Shown here: positions 30,920 through 39,174 of the stretch, piece by piece
Numbering within the stretch: the first letter of the stretch is position 1
Layout: each line of letters begins with the position of its first letter
Source of the DNA: a virus
Virus record (IMG/VR): IMGVR_UViG_3300045996_002876
Coordinates: 42,315 to 106,314 of that record
Reading direction: 5' to 3' (one strand)
DNA length: 64,000 nucleotides
Made by a program: the position numbers and the translations under genes
Notes under the pieces: generated by a model
Seen by the model: the letters and a program-made list of their open reading frames with translations, nothing else
Database searches by the model: none
What the model was told of the DNA's origin: nothing

Positions 30920-31107
30920 TTCACACACTCCTTGAGCCGGGCCCTATGTTCGGCCCACCAGAAAACCCAGACGACCCCCAGGGCGACCGGCCAGGCCAGG
31001 GCGTACCCGGCGTACCCGAGGAGGGCCCGCTTCGGCCGGCGGGGGTCCAGGAACGTCCCCAGGGCGAACAGGTAGACGGCCAGGGCGACGAGCAGGTAGT
31101 GGGTCAC
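30916..31107 (-). CDS. Two-helix membrane protein (63 aa)
   Basis: 63 residues from GTG 31107 with two transmembrane helices (YLLVALAVYLFALGTFL; GYALAWPVALGVVWVFWW) joined by a short basic loop. Positive charges lie between and after the helices. A holin is possible by topology only; no lysis gene is nearby. Confidence 0.55.
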   Translation of the reverse strand: MTHYLLVALAVYLFALGTFLDPRRPKRALLGYAGYALAWPVALGVVWVFWWAEHRARLKECVK

Positions 31108-31562
31108 GGGCCGTCGTCCTCCCCGCCGGACTCGGAATCGTCCAGGAACGGGTACTTGCCGGCGTCGAAGGCCCCGACGAAGGACGACACCGCCTCGGGG
31201 GCCGGGATGCTCACGGTCTGGCTATCGCTTCCCTGCTCGAAGAACTCGACGGCCACCTCCCCGCCGGTCACCGAGGACTCGACCCAGTCGGAAAACGAGT
31301 ACCCGCCCTCGGGGTCGAACTTCCGGGTCAGCCAGTGGGCGACCGGGCAGTGGTGGCAGTCCTCGGGGTACCCGGACACGCCGGCTGCCCGGAGGGTGCC
31401 CGCGATCTTGTCCGGCGTGTCCCCCAGCTCGGCCAGGGCCGCCTCCAGGTCTTGTACGGTGATCTTCACGGTCTCTCCTTGGTCCTTCAGGAGCCCGCGG
31501 GCCTTCTCCGCCACGCCGGCGGTCGGGTTCCTGGGGGCGGCCTTCTTCTTGGGGGCGGTCAT
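31104..31562 (-). CDS. Hypothetical protein (152 aa)
   Basis: 152 residues. A lysine/alanine N-terminus, a helical segment (VQDLEAALAELGDTPDKIAG), then ...CHHCPVAHWLTRKF and a beta-rich acidic end. The central 'L-AAGVSG-C-CP-A-WL' pattern occurs in phage proteins of unknown role that carry a CP-A-YL motif. Confidence 0.6.
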   Translation of the reverse strand: MTAPKKKAAPRNPTAGVAEKARGLLKDQGETVKITVQDLEAALAELGDTPDKIAGTLRAAGVSGYPEDCHHCPVAHWLTRKFDPEGGYSFSDWVESSVTGGEVAVEFFEQGSDSQTVSIPAPEAVSSFVGAFDAGKYPFLDDSESGGEDDGP

Positions 31563-31660
31563 CGGTCCTCCAGGCGCCAGATGGACCACACGATCAGCAG
31601 GGTGAGGGCCGTCCGGGGGTCCAGGGCCCAGACGGCCGGGAGCATGACTTTGAGGTCCAC
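31559..31660 (-). CDS. Very small membrane-like peptide (33 aa)
   Basis: GTG 31660 directly follows the upstream TAG; TGA overlaps the next ATG. LPAVWALDPRTALTLLIVWS is a probable membrane helix. Position without gaps supports it. Confidence 0.45.
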   Translation of the reverse strand: MDLKVMLPAVWALDPRTALTLLIVWSIWRLEDR

Positions 31661-32110
31661 CTAGGACGTCAGCCTTTCGCACTTCGGGCACACGAAGATC
31701 CGGCCCCCGGCCACGTGGTCGGCCGGCTTGAAGGCCTGGGCCCCGTCGTCCTCCTCGACCAGGATCCGCTCCTTGGCCGGCCCGTCGAACACGCACTGTT
31801 CGTCGTTCCAGAAGAACGCGAAGTCGCAGTGTTCGCAAACCCGGTAATACGTGTCCGGCGAGATCACCCCGTCAGCTATACCGTCCGCGTCCACCGGGAT
31901 CATGTCCGGCCGCTGGCACTTCGGGCACTTGCGAAACACCCGCGGGCCGTCGGTGTGGGAGACCTCGCACTCGGCCTCGTCGATGAACAGGTGGCAGTGG
32001 GGGCACCCGACGAACATCCCCCGGGAGACCGCCTTGACCAGCTCGTCGCAGGTGACCAGCCGGATCGACCAGAGGGGGAACCGGTCGAGGTCTCGGGTGT
32101 ATTTCGGCAC
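31661..32110 (-). CDS. Multi-zinc-ribbon protein (149 aa)
   Basis: 149 residues with four CxxC pairs (CPHC, CPKC, CEHC, CPKC), plus acidic linkers, giving two rubredoxin-like zinc sites. The first 30 residues (LWSIRLVTCDELVKAVSRG) are alpha/beta. Probably binds nucleic acids or polymerase; not assigned. Confidence 0.6.
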   Translation of the reverse strand: MPKYTRDLDRFPLWSIRLVTCDELVKAVSRGMFVGCPHCHLFIDEAECEVSHTDGPRVFRKCPKCQRPDMIPVDADGIADGVISPDTYYRVCEHCDFAFFWNDEQCVFDGPAKERILVEEDDGAQAFKPADHVAGGRIFVCPKCERLTS

Positions 32111-32128
32111 TTTCAGGAACCTCCGGAC

Positions 32129-32160
32129 GCCCGGCGGGCGACGTTAGTCGCCCGCCGGGC
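32129..32160 (-). terminator. Intergenic hairpin
   Basis: Perfect 14-bp stem (GCCCGGCGGGCGAC / GTCGCCCGCCGGGC) with loop GTTA, directly after the gene ending at 32169 on the minus strand. No T-run. Confidence 0.55.
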
Positions 32161-32168
32161 GGGGCTGG

Positions 32169-32768
32169 TTAGCAGGCGATCTGGGTGGCGGCCTCGGCCT
32201 TCTCCCGGAAGGCCGCCCGGGCCTCCTCGACCCCGGCGGCCACCGGCCCGCGGGCGTCCCCGAGGAGGTCGGCCAGGTCCCCGGCCCGCGCCCGGAGGGC
32301 GGTCAGCTTGGCCCCCATGGCCTTCAGGGTCCGGCTGTCCGTGTCCGGGCTGTACCCGGCGATCGTCCGGGCGTACTCGTCGGTCTGCCGGGCCAGCCCG
32401 TCGCGGACGGCGTCGCGGGCGATCTTCCGCCCGGCCGGGGTGTCCGGGACCGGGCTGTGGGACACGTCCCCGCCGGCCGCCAGGAGGGCCTTGCCGAAGG
32501 CCACGAACGCGTCCAGGCGGGCGGCCGGGACGAAGTGGACGCCGCTCCGGGGGCGGACCTGGAACGGGCTCATTGTGTCGAGGGCGACCTTCTGGAACAG
32601 GGCGGCCACGTCGGCCGCGGCGTAGGCGGGCTTGTCGGCCAGGTACCCGCCCAGGCCGTGGGCCTCGAGGGCGGCGGCCAGGTCGGCCGGGGCCAGGTCG
32701 GCCTCCGGGGTGGCCCACCACACCAGCTCGCCGAGGGGCTTCGGGGTCTCTTTCGTCGTCGGGGTCAA
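32169..32768 (-). CDS. DUF6744-like phage protein (199 aa)
   Basis: 199 residues. The start is TTG 32768, placed 6 nt after GGAG; no ATG fits. GELVWWATPEADLAPADLAA, HGLGGYLADKPAYAAADVAA, VRPRSGVHFVPAARLDAFV and a helical C-terminus resemble DUF6744 proteins of actinophages and other phages. The role is unknown. The resemblance is recalled, not tested. Confidence 0.55.
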   Translation of the reverse strand: MTPTTKETPKPLGELVWWATPEADLAPADLAAALEAHGLGGYLADKPAYAAADVAALFQKVALDTMSPFQVRPRSGVHFVPAARLDAFVAFGKALLAAGGDVSHSPVPDTPAGRKIARDAVRDGLARQTDEYARTIAGYSPDTDSRTLKAMGAKLTALRARAGDLADLLGDARGPVAAGVEEARAAFREKAEAATQIAC

Positions 32769-32818
32769 GTCGGTCTCCGTAAGGAACAAGGGGTGTCTAC
32801 CGGCCGCCCACACGGGGC

Positions 32819-33280
32819 TCACTTTGCCTGGTCCGCCTCCGGGTCGTCGTACACGGCCCAGGCGGGCAGGGCGTCGCCGGGGGCCGGGGTTTCCGGGGAC
32901 GAGAAGTCCATCCGCTCGACCCGGTCGGCGATTTCGGGGAAGGTCAGCCGGTAAGTGTCGTTCAGGATGATGAGCCGGTTCCCGATACGGAAGGCCTCGT
33001 CCGCGGCCAGGCCGAGGAGGGCCTGGAGGACTTCGATCGGGACCGCGGACCCGTAGTAAACGTGCGCGGCCGGACTGACGGCCGGGGCGTAAACCCGACA
33101 GGTCGTGTCGCCCGGCTCGGGGGCGACGGCCCACACGGGGTCGAACAGGGCGCAGGCCACGCCCAGACAGCAGTAGGCGGGGCCGGTCGGGAGGTCCTTC
33201 CGGAGGGACCTCGTGGTCTGGCGGTGGTCGCCGGACCGGAGGGCGGCGACCCAGTCCTGTTTGGTTGGCGTCCGGGTCAT
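32819..33280 (-). CDS. Conserved phage protein (YCCLGVxC family, 153 aa)
   Basis: 153 residues. WVAALRSGDHRQTTRSLRKD, AYCCLGVACALF, VLQALLGLAADEA, RLIILNDTYRLTFPEIADRV are the conserved blocks of a very common phage/plasmid protein family in the order expected. The double cysteine is invariant there. No activity is known. The stop lies in AAG TGA of a CAAAGTGA spacer motif. Confidence 0.7.
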   Translation of the reverse strand: MTRTPTKQDWVAALRSGDHRQTTRSLRKDLPTGPAYCCLGVACALFDPVWAVAPEPGDTTCRVYAPAVSPAAHVYYGSAVPIEVLQALLGLAADEAFRIGNRLIILNDTYRLTFPEIADRVERMDFSSPETPAPGDALPAWAVYDDPEADQAK

Positions 33281-33537
33281 CGGGCCTCCTGGGGTACGGC
33301 CTGGACGAACAGCCGGCCCTGCCGCATGTACACCCGGAGGCCCCCGCGGGACCGGCACAGCCGGTTCAGGGTGGCGTACAGGTGGGTCGGCTTGGTCCCG
33401 CGGGGGACCGGGACCTCGACGTACCCGCCGGTGGCCCCGCGGGCCCGGTCCAGGTAGGGGTCGTATTTGGACGTCGCGGCCGGCCGGCCCAGGCGGCCGG
33501 CGGGCGGGAGTTCGGTCAGGACGGGGATGGCGGTCAA
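33277..33537 (-). CDS. Hypothetical protein (86 aa)
   Basis: 86 residues from TTG 33537, 7 nt after GGAGACC, the same leader form as at 32768. LPPAGRLGRPAATSKYDPYL, EVPVPRGTKPTHLYATLNRL, then GGLRVYMRQGRLFVQ, a small alpha/beta domain. The longer in-frame start further upstream lacks a ribosome site. Confidence 0.55.
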   Translation of the reverse strand: MTAIPVLTELPPAGRLGRPAATSKYDPYLDRARGATGGYVEVPVPRGTKPTHLYATLNRLCRSRGGLRVYMRQGRLFVQAVPQEAR

Positions 33538-33600
33538 CGGGGTCTCCGGGTAAGGATTCGGGACCGGCGGGGCCAAAAGGCCCCGCCGGGCGGCCGGGGG

Positions 33601-35196
33601 TTAGTCGGCGATCTCGAGGCCGGCGGCGGCCATCACGGTCCGGGCCGCCCGGCCGGGGGAGCCGGCCCGCAGGTCGGTCAGTTCCGTCAGGGCCTCGGCC
33701 TCGTCCTGGGTGGCGTTGTTCCAGAAGGAGATCATGACCTCCTGGGGGTCGGTCTGGAGGGGGGCCCCGTCGGCCTCCGGGTCCCACAGGACCCGGTGGT
33801 CGTCGACGTCCACCCACAGGACCGGGTTGAGGCTGGCGTCCACGTACCCGGAGTCGGCCAGCGGGTGGTACGGGCTCCGGGCGTCCAGGTGGGCCAGGAG
33901 CAGGTCCTCGGCCATCCGCCGGTCGGCGGCCGCCCCGCCGGCGTCCGGAGGGGTCTCGGCCGGGTCCGGATCGACCGGGAAGTCGACCTCCCCGTCCAGC
34001 CCGACCCCCCGCTGAAAGGCCTCGACGGCCTCGTCCAGGGACCGGGGCTCGGCCGGAACGAACCCGGTCAGCCGGGGTGGCGTCGGCCGGTCGTCCGCCA
34101 GCACCTCGGCCAGGGGCCGGCCGGACAGCTCGGCCCGGACGGCCTCCGGGATGGCCCGGGTGGTCACGTCGTGCAGGCTGACCGCCGGGCTCGTCCCGGC
34201 CGGGGCGTCCGGGAGGGCCTTGAAGGTGGTGACCGACGACCCGGACCGGTAGGTCGTTCGGGTGACCTCCCGCCGCCCGCCGGCGGTGACCTCCGTCCAG
34301 GTGACCGAACTCAGGACGTCCGCCGGGCCCCCCTTGGCTTTCCGGTCCGCGTCGCCGGCGTCCGCCGGGGCGGTCGGAGGGGCGGGGCTTTTGAGGGCGG
34401 CCGGGACCGGGGTGTCGAAGTCCCCCTCGTACAGGGCGTGGTTGGTCCCGGCGTAGGCCCCGGCGTAGGCCCCGGCGTACCCGCCCTGCCAGGTCTTGCG
34501 GCTGGCGTACGTCCCGACGTCGAGCCGGCCGTACGCCCGGCACTTGTCCCAGGCCCCGTCGGTCACGTCGTACACGACCCGGCCGTCCAGGGGCTGGTGG
34601 AACCCGGGGGTCCACAGGCCGGCCGCCTCGACGGCCTCCTGGAGGTGGTCCTTCTTCGAGGACCAGGCCACCCCCATCCGGGTGCCCTTGTCGCGGAAGT
34701 CCATTCCGGCCAGGTCGCCCCCGTTGAAGAAGCAGACCCGCCACCGGCGGTCGCGGGAGTCGAACCACTCGATCGCCCCGTACGCCTCGACGTCGTCCAG
34801 GGACCGGCCCTCGGCCAGGTGGGCGAAGATGTGGGTCGAGTCGACGGCGAACGCCCGGTCGTACTTCCGGTTGAGCTCGGCGTGGTTGGCCACACACCCG
34901 TTGTGGGCCCCGACCACCGGGCCGACGACGAACGGGTGGGCGTTCTCCTTGGACTGCTCCCCGGTCGACGGGTACCGGGTGTGCAGGAACCCGCGGGGCT
35001 GGAGGGCCCAGTTGGTCCCGTACTGGGCCAGGAAGAGGGCCATGGTCTCGGCCCCCTTGCGGACCTTCTTGCCGTCGAACACCCCGTACCCCTTGCCCCC
35101 GCGGGCGTCGTTGTAGACCCCGAGGCCGAGGGCCAGGGCCCGCCGGGCCACCCGGCTCGGGGGGTTGCGCCACGCCCAACCTGCTATTCCGCACAC
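33601..35196 (-). CDS. Class II glutamine amidotransferase-domain protein (531 aa)
   Basis: GTG 35196 gives MCGIAG, so removal of Met exposes catalytic Cys2 of an Ntn-type glutaminase. Further motifs: FLHTRYPSTGE (70-80), AHPF (86-89), VGAHNGCVANH with oxyanion Asn99 (95-105), FAVDSTH (116-122) and FFNGGDLAG. The enzyme would release ammonia from glutamine. Residues about 290-531 are not recognised; three GAYA units (about 250-260) join the parts. The next gene upstream is an inserted HNH endonuclease, then an amidoligase, a plausible ammonia user. An asparagine-synthetase or glucosamine-type synthase domain is not visible. Confidence 0.8.
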   Translation of the reverse strand: MCGIAGWAWRNPPSRVARRALALGLGVYNDARGGKGYGVFDGKKVRKGAETMALFLAQYGTNWALQPRGFLHTRYPSTGEQSKENAHPFVVGPVVGAHNGCVANHAELNRKYDRAFAVDSTHIFAHLAEGRSLDDVEAYGAIEWFDSRDRRWRVCFFNGGDLAGMDFRDKGTRMGVAWSSKKDHLQEAVEAAGLWTPGFHQPLDGRVVYDVTDGAWDKCRAYGRLDVGTYASRKTWQGGYAGAYAGAYAGTNHALYEGDFDTPVPAALKSPAPPTAPADAGDADRKAKGGPADVLSSVTWTEVTAGGRREVTRTTYRSGSSVTTFKALPDAPAGTSPAVSLHDVTTRAIPEAVRAELSGRPLAEVLADDRPTPPRLTGFVPAEPRSLDEAVEAFQRGVGLDGEVDFPVDPDPAETPPDAGGAAADRRMAEDLLLAHLDARSPYHPLADSGYVDASLNPVLWVDVDDHRVLWDPEADGAPLQTDPQEVMISFWNNATQDEAEALTELTDLRAGSPGRAARTVMAAAGLEIAD

Positions 35197-35201
35197 GAGT
35201 A

Positions 35202-35699
35202 TTAGACCTTTCTGCCCTTGCGGGGCTTAACAGGTTTGGTGAGGACTTCGATTCCGGTAAGTCCTCGAATAATCCGATTTCTCAAGGTCGACGCCTTCTT
35301 GACCAAACAGCGGGGGTCTTTCAGCCAACCTTCGACGGACTTCGTCTCCCCGAAAGCCGTCACCGTCCACTTCCGGAAGACGTCTTGGGCCCTGCTCGAG
35401 TTGGCCGACATGGTTCGCCAGTGGCAGTTTTCGGGGCAATAGTCCCTGTCCGATCGCTCACGGTCTATGGTGAGCCCCTCGTGGTACCCGGAGGATTCGG
35501 CCCACTCTCGGAATTCGACGAAGGCCCTCCAGGCGTCACACACTTTCACGCCCTTGGCACCGTACCAACGATAAGCCTTACAACTTTCGTGGTGACACCT
35601 CTTGATCATCGCGTGCCAGACCCAGTACAGCTTGGTCGCGGACCCGCCGTGGGCGCCGGGGCGACTAAACCCTTTCCGGTCTTTTGGGATCCCGCTCAC
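35202..35699 (-). CDS. HNH-type homing endonuclease
   Basis: 165 residues from GTG 35699. LYWVWHAMIKRCHHESCKAY, WYGAKGVKVCDAWRAFVEF, GLTIDRERSDRDYCPENCHW and RTMSANSSRAQD are the blocks of the phage HNH family that usually carries an AP2-like end. It looks less G+C-rich than the two genes it separates (glutaminase and amidoligase) and sits between their stop and start without damaging either. A mobile insertion into that pair is the simplest reading. Confidence 0.8.
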   Translation of the reverse strand: MSGIPKDRKGFSRPGAHGGSATKLYWVWHAMIKRCHHESCKAYRWYGAKGVKVCDAWRAFVEFREWAESSGYHEGLTIDRERSDRDYCPENCHWRTMSANSSRAQDVFRKWTVTAFGETKSVEGWLKDPRCLVKKASTLRNRIIRGLTGIEVLTKPVKPRKGRKV

Positions 35700-35701
35700 C
35701 T

Positions 35702-37588
35702 CTAAAATTCCTCGTACGGCGGGGCCTCGTGCCCGGCGAACTTCGCCTTCCGCTCCTCGAGCCAGGCCCGGACGTCGTCCGACGGGGCGACGGCCAGGAG
35801 GGCCTGCCAGGGGTCGCGGGGGAGGCCGTTGATCCGGTCCGTCGGCCAGGCGGTGGCCACGTGCAGGAGGTTGTCCCACAGGAGGGCCCAGGGGACGATC
35901 TTCTGCGGGTCGGTCGTCCCGGCCGCCAGCCGGCACTCGACCGTCCCCCGCCGCTTGCCCACCAGGGTCCGGTCCCGGCCCCGGCGGTCGAGGGTGTCCT
36001 TCGGGGTGTAGAAGTGGGCGTGCAGGTTGAGGGCGTAGTACCGGGCGGTGGCGTAGTGGTCGCGGGCCTGCTCCAGGTAGGCGGCCCCGGTCCGCCGCGG
36101 GCAGGGCTCGGTCGCCAGCAGGTTCCCGTCGGCGTCGAACCGGTCGATGACCCGGTTCAGGCTCGTACTCCCGAGCCCGCCGTAGACGGCCAGCCGGGCC
36201 AGGTGGCGGGTCCGGGCCTTCTGCCGGCCCCGGACGGCCTTCTCCGGGCACCCCCAGTACACGTACTTGTCCGGCTTCACGAGGTAGGCCCGGACGGCGG
36301 CCAGGAGCTTCTGCCCGCACTTCTCGCAGAAGTTCTTGCCGTCCCGGGTGTACGCGGAGTTCCGCCGCCGGCTGTCCGGGACGGCCAGGAACAGCCCGTC
36401 CTCGACGCGGGCGTACACCTCGACCAGGCGGAGGATCTGGGCCGAGCTCAGGTCCCGGCTGTCGGCGTGGACGTGCAGGCCGCACCGGGCGTTCACCCAG
36501 GCCCCGGCCGCCCGCAGGCTCCGGCACACGTCCTCCACCTGGTCGATAAACGGCTTGCCCCGGGCCGGGGACAGGTTGATCTCGAACCCGGAGGGCGGGA
36601 GGCTCCCGTCGTACACGACCGAGGCGTTCCAGCGGGCGCAGGCGTCGGCCACCCGGTGGGCCCGGCGGGCGTCCTTGAGCCCCCCGACCTCGAGCTCGAC
36701 CGACAGGTACCGGCGGGGGCCGCCGCCGGCCAGGGCCCGGCGGTGGGCGGCCCGGAGGGCGGCCAGGGGGGCCTCCTCGCGGGCCAGGGCCTCGGCGTAA
36801 GCCCACCGGTCGACCGGGTCGGCCCGTCGCTGTTCCCGGCGGAACTTCTCGGCCCGCTGTTCGACGGCGGCCGGGTCGGGCGGGTAGAAGGTCAGGGGCC
36901 GGCGGATCCAGTCGGGGCGGGTCGAGGCGTACGCCCGGCGGTCCTCCCGGTGGGCCTCGGCGGCGTGGGTGTCGTGGTCCTGGCCCGGGCGGAAGACGTT
37001 GGCCTCCGGGGGCGGGAGGGCGGCCGGGTCGAGGGGGGCGCAGGTACAGGCCGGGAGCCGGCACTCCGGGCAGCACCGGCAGGTCGTCCGCTGGCACCGG
37101 GGGCAGCAGTCGCAGGCCGCCGGGTACCGGGACGCGTGCCCGCAGACCCGGCAGGCGAGGTACCCGTCGGCCCGCCGCCGGTACCGGGCCGCGTCGAACG
37201 AGCCCGGCGGGTTGATGGCGGCGGCCGGGTCGTGGGCCGGGGCCGGGCGGCAGGCCGGGCAGGCCCCGCCCGCCAGGGGCTCGTCACACCCGGGGCACCG
37301 GGGGCAGTCGCAGTCCTCCGGGGTGTTCGCGCAGGTGTCACACGCCGGGGCGGACTCTTCGTCCTCGTCCGGGTCGTCTTCGTCGCCCTCCCACGCGTCG
37401 TCGGCGTAGAGGTCGTCCTCGTCGTCGACCGGGGCGGCGGGCGTCTCCGGGATCGGCATGGGGGACTCCGGGGGTTGGGGGAGGATGAAAAACCGGGGGT
37501 CGACCGGGATCGCCAGGTCCGCGAACTCGACCTCCCACGGGCCGCTCGTCGTTGTAACCGCGGTCCAGGCGTTCGGCGTATCGGGCAC
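35702..37588 (-). CDS. Amidoligase (glutamine synthetase-fold COOH-NH2 ligase) with zinc ribbons
   Basis: 628 residues. An acidic linker (55-80) leads to two cysteine-rich regions (CDTC...CPGC...CPAC at 83-113; CRVCGH...CCPRC...CCPEC...CTC at 146-183). From 283 the Amidoligase_2 pattern begins: RYLSVELEVGG, PSGFEINLSPA, ARCGLHVHAD (357-366), then GTVECRLAAGTTDPQKIVPW near 570. Acidic and His residues in these blocks bind ATP-Mg in related ligases. It would join a carboxylate to an amine; the substrate is unknown. It pairs with the glutaminase at 33601. Confidence 0.75.
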   Translation of the reverse strand: MPDTPNAWTAVTTTSGPWEVEFADLAIPVDPRFFILPQPPESPMPIPETPAAPVDDEDDLYADDAWEGDEDDPDEDEESAPACDTCANTPEDCDCPRCPGCDEPLAGGACPACRPAPAHDPAAAINPPGSFDAARYRRRADGYLACRVCGHASRYPAACDCCPRCQRTTCRCCPECRLPACTCAPLDPAALPPPEANVFRPGQDHDTHAAEAHREDRRAYASTRPDWIRRPLTFYPPDPAAVEQRAEKFRREQRRADPVDRWAYAEALAREEAPLAALRAAHRRALAGGGPRRYLSVELEVGGLKDARRAHRVADACARWNASVVYDGSLPPSGFEINLSPARGKPFIDQVEDVCRSLRAAGAWVNARCGLHVHADSRDLSSAQILRLVEVYARVEDGLFLAVPDSRRRNSAYTRDGKNFCEKCGQKLLAAVRAYLVKPDKYVYWGCPEKAVRGRQKARTRHLARLAVYGGLGSTSLNRVIDRFDADGNLLATEPCPRRTGAAYLEQARDHYATARYYALNLHAHFYTPKDTLDRRGRDRTLVGKRRGTVECRLAAGTTDPQKIVPWALLWDNLLHVATAWPTDRINGLPRDPWQALLAVAPSDDVRAWLEERKAKFAGHEAPPYEEF

Positions 37589-37610
37589 GGCGGGCCTCCG
37601 GTGGGGGACA

Positions 37611-37642
37611 AACCCGGCGGCGGCACAAGCCGCCGCCGGGTT
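37611..37642 (-). terminator. Intergenic hairpin upstream of the amidoligase gene
   Basis: Perfect 14-bp stem (AACCCGGCGGCGGC / GCCGCCGCCGGGTT) with loop ACAA, between the gene at 37661 and the amidoligase start at 37588. Confidence 0.55.
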
Positions 37643-37660
37643 ACGGACACTCGGGGTTCG

Positions 37661-37924
37661 TCAGCTGACCCGCACGTGGGCCGCCGGGTGGTAGGTCACC
37701 GTCTGGTGCTTGAGGGCGGCCACCGCCCCGTCGGCCAGGCGGACGCCGCGGCACGGCTTCTTCAGGGTCACCCCGTAGTCGTCGCCGGTCTTGCGGCCGA
37801 CCAGGCTGGCCCGGACGTACAGCTCGCCGTTGAACTCGAACGCCCCGCCGACGGGGACGTCCTTGGCCTTCATGGCCGTCGGCTGGGCGGGGGCGGCCAC
37901 CGGGGCCGGGGTCACGGTCTTCAT
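37661..37924 (-). CDS. Small phage beta protein (DVPVGGAFEFNG family)
   Basis: 87 residues. After a 20-residue alanine/proline lead: KAKDVPVGGAFEFNGELYVR, then GYGV-like strands and TVTYHPAAHVRVS. It shares the D-V-P-x-G-x-x-F-x-x-x-G-x-x-Y opening with the proteins at 27348, 38467 and 43602. No known role. Confidence 0.6.
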   Translation of the reverse strand: MKTVTPAPVAAPAQPTAMKAKDVPVGGAFEFNGELYVRASLVGRKTGDDYGVTLKKPCRGVRLADGAVAALKHQTVTYHPAAHVRVS

Positions 37925-37997
37925 TCACAGGTCCTTTCGAAAGGGGTCAACAACGCACGCGTGTGGGCGGGACACCCGCCCGTGCTTCACTTTGGTC

Positions 37998-38237
37998 TCA
38001 GGGGGCCGGGCAGGCCCCGGTCAGGACGGGGTTCACGACCCGGCGGCCGGTGTTGGCCCGGTCCAGGGAGTCGGGGCTGAAGTCCGTCAGGTCGACGACG
38101 GGAACGCCGCTCGCCTGCGTCCCCCAGTGTCGGGTCAGGACGAGGTACAGGCGGGTGTCCAGGTCACGGCGGAAGACGTCCCCGGGTTTCAGATCCCCGG
38201 CCCGGACCGCGAGTTCGAGGGAGATCTCGACCTTCAC
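37998..38237 (-). CDS. Small phage beta protein (79 aa)
   Basis: 79 residues: AVRAGDLKPGDVFRRDLDTR, LYLVLTRHWG, VPVVDLTDFSP, then RRVVNPVLTG. The L-K-P-G-D-V-F opening and the final strand relate it to the next two genes. A CCAAAGTG motif follows its stop. Confidence 0.6.
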   Translation of the reverse strand: MKVEISLELAVRAGDLKPGDVFRRDLDTRLYLVLTRHWGTQASGVPVVDLTDFSPDSLDRANTGRRVVNPVLTGACPAP

Positions 38238-38467
38238 GGGAGCTCCCCGGTCAGGGTCGGGTTCTGGACCTTAACGACCGGCGTGTCGGAGTTCAGCCGG
38301 GCGGGTTTTTTGGCCGTCAGGTCGAACACCCGCTGGTGGTCGTCGGCCTCGGGGTACGAGAACACCAGGTAGTAGGTGTCGGAAGGCTCGTGGTACACCA
38401 CGTTCCCCTGGGCCATGGTCCGGAGGCGGTGGCGGCGGTCCTTGCCGTGGCGGATGTCAAGTCTCAT
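38234..38467 (-). CDS. Small phage beta protein (77 aa)
   Basis: 77 residues from ATG 38467. MAQGNVVYHEPSDTYYLVFS, FDLTAKKPARLNSDTPVVKV and QNPTLTGELP. Its C-terminus (V-x-NP-x-LTG) matches that of the gene at 37998, so the two are probably paralogues. Confidence 0.6.
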   Translation of the reverse strand: MRLDIRHGKDRRHRLRTMAQGNVVYHEPSDTYYLVFSYPEADDHQRVFDLTAKKPARLNSDTPVVKVQNPTLTGELP

Positions 38468-38730
38468 CACTGGCCCTCGGGGCAGAGGCGGGCGGCGACG
38501 ACGGTGACCATCTCGTCCGCCGCGATGAGCTGGACGATGTCCGCGGCCACGTTCAGGACGGCTCGCGTGCGGCGGCCGCGGGAGTACTCGCTCAAGAGGA
38601 TCTCGACGGCGGCGCACCACCGGGGGACGTAAAACACTTCCCGGTTCTTGGCCACACAGAACCCGCCGTCCGGGACGTCGCCGAGGCGGACCTGCGGGGG
38701 CGTGGCCAGGAGCTTGGGGTCGACCTTCAT
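38467..38730 (-). CDS. Small phage beta protein (VRLGDVP family, 87 aa)
   Basis: 87 residues: QVRLGDVPDGGFCVAKNREV, FYVPRWCAAVEILLSEY, then DEMVTVVAARLCPEG. Same opening pattern as 27348 and 37661. Confidence 0.6.
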   Translation of the reverse strand: MKVDPKLLATPPQVRLGDVPDGGFCVAKNREVFYVPRWCAAVEILLSEYSRGRRTRAVLNVAADIVQLIAADEMVTVVAARLCPEGQ

Positions 38731-39068
38731 CACCAGCCCTCCGCGTCGTACAGGTTTGCGATACAGGAAACGTGCTTGCACTTTCGCCCCTGCCCGTGCT
38801 CGAAGGCCGGGCACGAGCAGGCCCATTTTCCGGCCCAGTCCCGCTCGACCCGGTAGGCCCGGCGGTCCATGCCGTCGGACCAGGCCAGGAGGATTCCCGC
38901 GTCGGTCAGGGCCGCCCGGTACCGCCGGGACAGGCCGGCGGCCGTCCCGATCACCACCTCGCCGGGCTCGGCCTCGGAGGGCCGCCGGGCCCAGTGCCAG
39001 GCCGCCCCCTTAGGTTCTACCGCGGGGTTCTTGACAGTCAAGGATTTAGTCTGAGTTTTTCTGAACAT
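38730..39068 (-). CDS. SWIM-type zinc finger protein (112 aa)
   Basis: 112 residues. The C-terminal YRVERDWAGKWACSCPAFEH, GQGRKCKHVSCI region is a SWIM zinc finger (CxC...CxH), a nucleic-acid or protein contact module. The N-terminal 60 residues carry a short basic lead and a beta hairpin (GEVVIGTAAGLSRRYRAAL). A promoter-like TTGACT/TAGAAC pair falls inside the first codons. Confidence 0.65.
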   Translation of the reverse strand: MFRKTQTKSLTVKNPAVEPKGAAWHWARRPSEAEPGEVVIGTAAGLSRRYRAALTDAGILLAWSDGMDRRAYRVERDWAGKWACSCPAFEHGQGRKCKHVSCIANLYDAEGW

Positions 39069-39117
39069 ACCAGGCACCTCCCGCCCCGACCGGCCACTTT
39101 GCCCCGTGGGTAAACGG

Positions 39118-39150
39118 CGACGCCGGGCGTGTGAGGCACGCCCGGCGTCG
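39118..39150 (-). terminator. Intergenic hairpin
   Basis: Perfect 14-bp stem (CGACGCCGGGCGTG / CACGCCCGGCGTCG), loop TGAGG, 25 nt past the stop of the gene at 39175. Confidence 0.55.
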
Positions 39151-39174
39151 GGGGAGGGTCGGGTTGAGGGGAGG

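Noticed and set aside
32819-35194. 791-codon minus frame extending the YCCLGV gene
   Set aside because: The extension is a shadow of the glutaminase gene; the true start is ATG 33280.
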